Shown here: piece by piece, positions 59,996 to 64,000 of the stretch
Position numbering within the stretch: the first letter of the stretch is position 1
Layout: each line of letters begins with the position of its first letter
Assembly (NCBI GenBank): GCA_964582085.1
Contig: CAZOPV010000015.1
Location: 35,578 to 99,577, forward strand
Length of the DNA stretch: 64,000 nt
Source of the DNA: JADGNF01 sp964582085
GTDB taxonomy: Archaea; Thermoproteota; Bathyarchaeia; Bathyarchaeales; Bathycorpusculaceae
Reading direction: 5' to 3'
Made by a program: the position numbers and the translations under genes
Notes under the pieces: model-generated
Databases searched by the model: none
What the model was told of the DNA's origin: nothing
The model's input: only the letters and a program-made list of their open reading frames with translations

Positions 59996-62272
59996 TTGAG
60001 GGTTAAAATTAACGTTACAGGTATAGTACAAGGTGTCGGTTTCCGCCCTTTTATCTATCGTATTGCCGTCAAAAACGGTTTAATGGGTTATGTTCGTAAC
60101 CGAGGGGACGCTGGCGTAGAAATACTTCTAGAAGGCTCCCAAATCGGGATAGAAAGTTTTTTGAGGGATATGCATAGGCAAAAGCCGTTGCAAGCCCAAA
60201 TATACCGCATTATACAAACTCCACTACAAGGGGAAAATAAGTACAACCAATTCGCCATAGTCGAAAGCTCGATGGAGACCGAGCTTTCAGGTTCAGTGAT
60301 TCCGCCTGACAGCTCCATTTGCGACGATTGCTTAAAAGAACTCCGTGCAACTCAGAATCCACGTTTTGACTACTTCTTCATAACCTGCGTTAACTGCGGT
60401 CCTCGATTTACTGTGATCGAAAAACTGCCATACGATCGAGAGAACACTACCATGCGCAATTTTCCACTTTGCAGTTTCTGCTTAAAAGAGTACACTGACC
60501 CTTCAAATCGCAGATTCCACGCCCAAACCGTTGCTTGCCCCACCTGTGGACCACAAACTTACCTTGCCACAAACACCGGTGAGACCGTAACATGTGTAGA
60601 TGCTGTGCGGGAAGCAGGTAAACTCCTAAGCGAAGGCCAAATAGTTGCCGTAAAAGGTTACGGTGGCTTCCATCTTGCTGCATCCACTGTCCTTGAGGGC
60701 CCTTTGGTGAGGCTTCGTCGATCAAAAAGTCGACGCGAAAAACCTTTTGCAATAATGGCTAAAGATTTGGAAGCAGTAGAGGTCTTTGCCGAAGTAAACT
60801 CCAAAGAAAAGGAGCTGTTGGCTTCTTCGGCGCGACCTATTGTTTTACTCAATAAAAACAGCGAGTACAACCTTTCGCCGCTGGTGGCGCCTAACCTGCA
60901 CAATGTAGGTGTCATGCTACCCTACTCTGCAATGCATTATATGCTATTCGACCAAGTTGATGATTTGGCGTTTGTTATGACTAGCGCTAACCCGCCAAAT
61001 CAACCCATAATAAACGACAATGATGCAGCTCTCCAGATTCTAAGCGGCACTGTGGATTATTTTCTATTCCACAACAGGCAAATCGCTCAGCGTTGCGATG
61101 ACTCGGTTATGCGAATACATGGCAAACGCCATGTATTCCTCAGGCGTAGTCGCGGTTACGCTCCGGCCCCTATAATACTCCGCAAAGTGGCAAAAAACTG
61201 TGTAGTTGCGGTGGGCGGTGAACTCAACAACACCTCGTGCATCTTAAACGGGGACAAAGCTTTCATCAGTCAACACATAGGTGACGTGGAAAACCTCGAG
61301 ACCAGAGGTTTTCTGCAAGAAACTATAGGTCACCTCATTAACCTAACCAACAGTAAAGTTGACACTATTACATGTGATTTGCATCCGAAATTTACAACCA
61401 CAAATCTTGCGCGTGAACTCTCTGAAAAGAATAGTTGGCGTCTGGTGCAGGTGCAACATCACCACGCACATGTGGCTGCGTTGATGGCCGAGCATGGCGT
61501 AGAAGATATTGTTGGTGTAGCTTGTGATGGTTACGGGTACGGCTCTGACGGCTCTGCATGGGGTGGTGAAGTACTTCTCTGCGACAATGGACCTGCAAGT
61601 TTTCGTCGGGTTGGGCATTTGGAGAAGCAACCACTAGTCGGTGGAGATTTGGCAACTAAGTACCCGTTACGTATAGCTGCGGGTATATTGAACAAAATAA
61701 TTGATGTCTCGCCTTGGTTGCTACAGCATAGTTCACATCTGCCGCATGGTGAAACTGAGGCACAACTTATACTGAGTCAACTCAAAAAAGCCAGTGTGCC
61801 TGAAACCACCAGCCTCGGCAGAATTCTAGATGCGGCTTCCGCAGTTTTAGGTGTATGCTATGAGCGAACCTATGAGGGCGAGGCTGCTATGAAACTTGAA
61901 GCAGTGGCCACCAAAGGCAAAGATGTATTAGGTTTAGAGGTGAATGTTTGCAATAACGTTGTAAATACCTCTCAATTATTGCTTGCAGTTTACGAAAACC
62001 GCGCTGTATGTTCAAAAGCTGATCTTGCCTATTCTGTGCATGCTTACTTAGCTAAAAGCTTGGCAACCTTGGCAGTGGAAAAGGCAAAGGAGCACGGTAT
62101 CCAAACCGTTGGGTTCACAGGAGGAGCAGCCGTTAATGCCTTACTTGTGTCGATTATGCGTGAGGTGGTGGAAGCAGCTAGGTTGCGTTTTCTGGTGCAT
62201 GAATCGCTTCCGGCGGGCGATGGCGGTGTAAGTTTTGGTCAGTCAGTGGTTGGTGGGTTTTCCAGTTTTTAA
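59996..62272 (+). CDS. hypF: Hydrogenase maturation carbamoyltransferase HypF
   Basis: The 758-residue protein has all HypF parts: acylphosphatase domain (GVGFRPFIYRIA, residues 1-90), two zinc fingers (CDDCLKEL, CVNCGPRF, CSFCLKEY, CPTCGPQ, about residues 107-187), a YrdC-like domain with VKGYGGFHLAA, and a Kae1-like domain with VQHHHAHVAALMAEHG and the GFTGGAAVNALL end. It makes the carbamoyl group for the cyanide ligands of NiFe hydrogenase. The start is TTG. The set hypF-hypC-hypD follows in order, without hypA, hypB or hypE in the window. Confidence 0.95.
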   Translation: MRVKINVTGIVQGVGFRPFIYRIAVKNGLMGYVRNRGDAGVEILLEGSQIGIESFLRDMHRQKPLQAQIYRIIQTPLQGENKYNQFAIVESSMETELSGSVIPPDSSICDDCLKELRATQNPRFDYFFITCVNCGPRFTVIEKLPYDRENTTMRNFPLCSFCLKEYTDPSNRRFHAQTVACPTCGPQTYLATNTGETVTCVDAVREAGKLLSEGQIVAVKGYGGFHLAASTVLEGPLVRLRRSKSRREKPFAIMAKDLEAVEVFAEVNSKEKELLASSARPIVLLNKNSEYNLSPLVAPNLHNVGVMLPYSAMHYMLFDQVDDLAFVMTSANPPNQPIINDNDAALQILSGTVDYFLFHNRQIAQRCDDSVMRIHGKRHVFLRRSRGYAPAPIILRKVAKNCVVAVGGELNNTSCILNGDKAFISQHIGDVENLETRGFLQETIGHLINLTNSKVDTITCDLHPKFTTTNLARELSEKNSWRLVQVQHHHAHVAALMAEHGVEDIVGVACDGYGYGSDGSAWGGEVLLCDNGPASFRRVGHLEKQPLVGGDLATKYPLRIAAGILNKIIDVSPWLLQHSSHLPHGETEAQLILSQLKKASVPETTSLGRILDAASAVLGVCYERTYEGEAAMKLEAVATKGKDVLGLEVNVCNNVVNTSQLLLAVYENRAVCSKADLAYSVHAYLAKSLATLAVEKAKEHGIQTVGFTGGAAVNALLVSIMREVVEAARLRFLVHESLPAGDGGVSFGQSVVGGFSSF

Positions 62273-62319
62273 CCACACGGTTTTTATTGTTGGGACAACT
62301 CGATTTATTGTGATCAAGA

Positions 62320-62544
62320 ATGTGTTTAGCAATTCCAGCCCACGTTTTGAGCGTTTCTGGTGATAAGGCGGAAGTGGATTTTGGGCAAAACGTTCTGCGG
62401 CAGGTAAACATATCTCTTGTAGACGTTAAAGTCGGCGACTACGTTTTGGTTCATGCAGGCTACGCGATACAGAAACTAGATGAGAAAGATGCTTTAGAAA
62501 CGCTCAGTTTGTGGAGAGAAATTCTTGAAGCAGAAAACCAGTAG
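62320..62544 (+). CDS. hypC: Hydrogenase maturation chaperone HypC
   Basis: A 74-residue protein that begins MCLAIPAHV, the HypC N-terminus in which Cys2 binds the iron carrier. Strands VDFGQNVLRQVNISL and VKVGDYVLVHAGYAI follow. With HypD it carries the Fe(CN)2CO unit. It overlaps hypD by 20 bases. Confidence 0.96.
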   Translation: MCLAIPAHVLSVSGDKAEVDFGQNVLRQVNISLVDVKVGDYVLVHAGYAIQKLDEKDALETLSLWREILEAENQ

Positions 62545-63658
62545 TTTAAAAGGGCAAGTTGAACCTATCGTGGCAGTGCGGAATTATCGTGACTCAAAGT
62601 TGGCGCGGCAAATAGCCACAAAAATCCAAGAGATCACGCCTAAAAGGGGTATTTTTAAGTTTTGCCATGTCTGTGGCACTCATGAGTGGACGATTACACA
62701 TTACGGCATACGAAGCCTTCTGCCAGAAAATGTTGAAGTTATAGCTGGTCCAGGTTGCCCCGTTTGTATTGTACCCGCAGCAGAAATTGATGAAGCGGTG
62801 TTGCTAGCAAAAAAAGGCGTTGTGGTGACGTGTTTTGGCGACTTACTCCGTGTGCCTGGTAGCGATGGATCCCTGTTGGATGCTAAAGCTCAGGGTGCCG
62901 ATGTGCGAATTGTTTACAGCTTAACTGACGCAGTTAACATGGCTAGAAAAGAGCCTGAAAAAGAGTTTGTGTTCTTTGCGGTGGGTTTTGAAACCACTGC
63001 TCCTGCCACCGCTTTAGAAGCGCTAAGTAAGCCGTCTGTGAATTTTAGTTTTTTGATTGCTCACCGTCTGATTCCGCCTGCCATGGAGCTTTTGTTGGGT
63101 GTGGGTGACCTGCAAATTGACGGCTTTATTGCGCCTGGTCACGTGAGTGCCATAATTGGTATGAAACCCTACGAGCTTTTCCCCAAAGTTTACCGTATGC
63201 CTACGGTAGTGGCTGGGTTTGAGCCTGTTGATGTTTTGATGGGAATTTACCTGCTTATGAAACAGTTGAAGGAGAAGACTGCACGGTTGGAAAACGAGTA
63301 TGCGAGGGTGGTTAAATGGGAAGGCAACCCGAAAGCGTTAGAGATAATGAATCGGGCCTTCACTGTGACGTCGGGTAACTGGCGAGGTATTGGCAGACTG
63401 CCTAATTCTGCATACAAACTTCGTGATGAATTTGCCGCCTACGATGCGCATGCAAAATTTAACGTCAAAGTGGAGCAGGGCAAAGATGTTCTGTTGGGTT
63501 GCGAGTGTCACTTGGTGATCATTGGGAAAATCAAGCCTGATAAATGTCCTATGTTCATGAAGGCTTGTACGCCGCAAAAGCCTGTGGGTGCATGCATGGT
63601 GAGCAGTGAGGGTACTTGTAGAGTCTGGGCCAAAGCTGTCTCATCTCATTATTCATGA
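62525..63658 (+). CDS. hypD: Hydrogenase maturation protein HypD
   Basis: The 377-residue protein has CHVCGTHEWTITHYG near residue 48, AGPGCPVCIVP near residue 77, and the C-terminal [4Fe-4S] cysteines in GCECH, CPMFMKAC and GACMVS near residues 325-360. It assembles the Fe(CN)2CO unit with HypC. The TTG start overlaps the end of hypC, fitting coupled translation. Confidence 0.95.
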   Translation: MKQKTSSLKGQVEPIVAVRNYRDSKLARQIATKIQEITPKRGIFKFCHVCGTHEWTITHYGIRSLLPENVEVIAGPGCPVCIVPAAEIDEAVLLAKKGVVVTCFGDLLRVPGSDGSLLDAKAQGADVRIVYSLTDAVNMARKEPEKEFVFFAVGFETTAPATALEALSKPSVNFSFLIAHRLIPPAMELLLGVGDLQIDGFIAPGHVSAIIGMKPYELFPKVYRMPTVVAGFEPVDVLMGIYLLMKQLKEKTARLENEYARVVKWEGNPKALEIMNRAFTVTSGNWRGIGRLPNSAYKLRDEFAAYDAHAKFNVKVEQGKDVLLGCECHLVIIGKIKPDKCPMFMKACTPQKPVGACMVSSEGTCRVWAKAVSSHYS

Positions 63659-63828
63659 AGTTCTGCGACTCTGGCTAATAAGCAGAAGTCACCATCTTGA
63701 AAAAATTAACATGTGGGCACAAGACCAAGACTAAGTCGAATTCTGCTTAAGACTTTTTGGTGTCAAAAGACCGTAAGCGTTTTATGTCTATAGGCGTGTT
63801 CTCTTCAGAGAAGACGCAGATTTTGCGT

Positions 63829-63902
63829 GCCTCGGTAGCCTAGCCCGGTGGGGCGTTACCTTGGTAAGGTAATGGTCGCGGGTCCAAATCCCGCCCGAGG
63901 CT
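63829..63902 (+). tRNA. tRNA-Thr (GGT anticodon)
   Basis: Cloverleaf: acceptor GCCTCGG/CCGAGGC, anticodon stem TTACC/GGTAA with loop TTGGTAA giving GGT, and T arm GCGGG/CCCGC with loop TCCAAAT. The T loop has C where pseudouridine 55 is usual. The discriminator is U, as expected for archaeal tRNA-Thr. No CCA is encoded and no intron is present. Confidence 0.93.
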
Positions 63903-64000
63903 TCAAACTGTTTTCTTTTGATTCTTCAAGGTTGCTTTTGCTGTTAACGTTTTGTATTGCCTCGATTAGCTGTTTAAGGTAGTTTTCACACGCTTTCGAC
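63856..64000 (-). CDS. Partial frame entering tRNA-Thr antisense; possible SSV-type int(N) remnant
   Basis: On the minus strand an open frame comes in from the right edge, reads ACENYLKQLIEAIQN near the edge, and continues across the 3' half of tRNA-Thr as KPRAGFGPATITLPR before a TAA in the anticodon stem. In SSV-type integrases the attachment site overlaps a tRNA and gives a similar GFEP-type peptide antisense to the T arm. The frame is short and its start lies outside the window, so the call is tentative. Confidence 0.4.
   Translation of the reverse strand, partial: SKACENYLKQLIEAIQNVNSKSNLEESKENSLKPRAGFGPATITLPR

Noticed and set aside
1..64000. CRISPR arrays, insertion sequences and rRNA genes
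   Set aside because: No regularly spaced repeats, transposase-like frames or rRNA sequences were recognised in the window.

Overview
The window looks like chromosomal DNA of an archaeon of the TACK group, most probably a Bathyarchaeia (former Bathyarchaeota/MCG) lineage. The informational genes are archaeal: histone, Alba, thermosome, TFS, Rpo6/RpoK, PCNA, the two-subunit primase PriS/PriL, GINS, and ribosomal proteins S25e, S26e and S3Ae. S25e and S26e together argue against Euryarchaeota. C1 and F420 genes are also present: a formylmethanofuran:tetrahydromethanopterin formyltransferase (Ftr), CofD and an F420H2-oxidase-type flavodiiron protein. A tetraether lipid synthase homologue implies membrane-spanning lipids. 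The lineage is inferred from gene content; no 16S gene is present.

Layout. 0-8 kb: histone, TrmB regulator, Tes, S25e, a cyclophilin-like protein, a DegT aminotransferase, an NAD-kinase-like protein and TrpB2. 8-14 kb: an ACT-domain regulator divergent from trpB2 with a perfect palindrome between them, thermosome, RpoK, Mut7-C RNase, dihydroorotase, CBS protein, S26e and a CDP-alcohol phosphotransferase. 14.5-23 kb is an information-processing island: Alba, DUF99, TFS, PRC-barrel protein, PCNA, PriL, a GT-C-like membrane protein, PriS and GINS, closed by a convergent archaeosortase-like gene. 24-33 kb: protein disulfide oxidoreductase, a YHS/copper-ATPase pair, parvulin, SerRS, S3Ae, MoaE, CofD, a DUF47 protein and tRNA-Gly(CCC).

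33.5-44 kb holds most of the purine pathway in two converging operons: purM-purS-purL-purQ on the plus strand and purF-purD-HAD-ftr-pfkB on the minus strand. The minus-strand operon ties purine synthesis to a methanopterin C1 enzyme through overlapping genes. 44-54 kb: OsmC, flavodiiron protein, a B12-type ribonucleotide reductase directly downstream of a cobalt ECF transporter (cbiM, PDGLE protein, cbiQ, cbiO), a VIT-like transporter, a ferritin-like protein, flavodoxin and thioredoxin reductase. 54.7-58.2 kb is a redox cluster: a tandem ferredoxin-MvhD-like fusion followed by an NfnA/NfnB-type pair. 58-64 kb: an acyl-CoA synthetase, NiFe-hydrogenase maturation genes hypF-hypC-hypD, tRNA-Thr(GGT), and an open frame that enters the tRNA antisense from the right edge.

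The observations most worth following are: purF, whose homologous reading frame continues about 53 codons past the first usual start codon to an ATA codon with a good Shine-Dalgarno; the candidate SSV-type int(N) remnant at tRNA-Thr; the duplicated ferredoxin-MvhD protein next to NfnAB; the 17-bp palindrome between trpB2 and the ACT regulator; and the hairpin at the predicted 5' end of the alba mRNA. No CRISPR array, insertion sequence or rRNA gene was seen.
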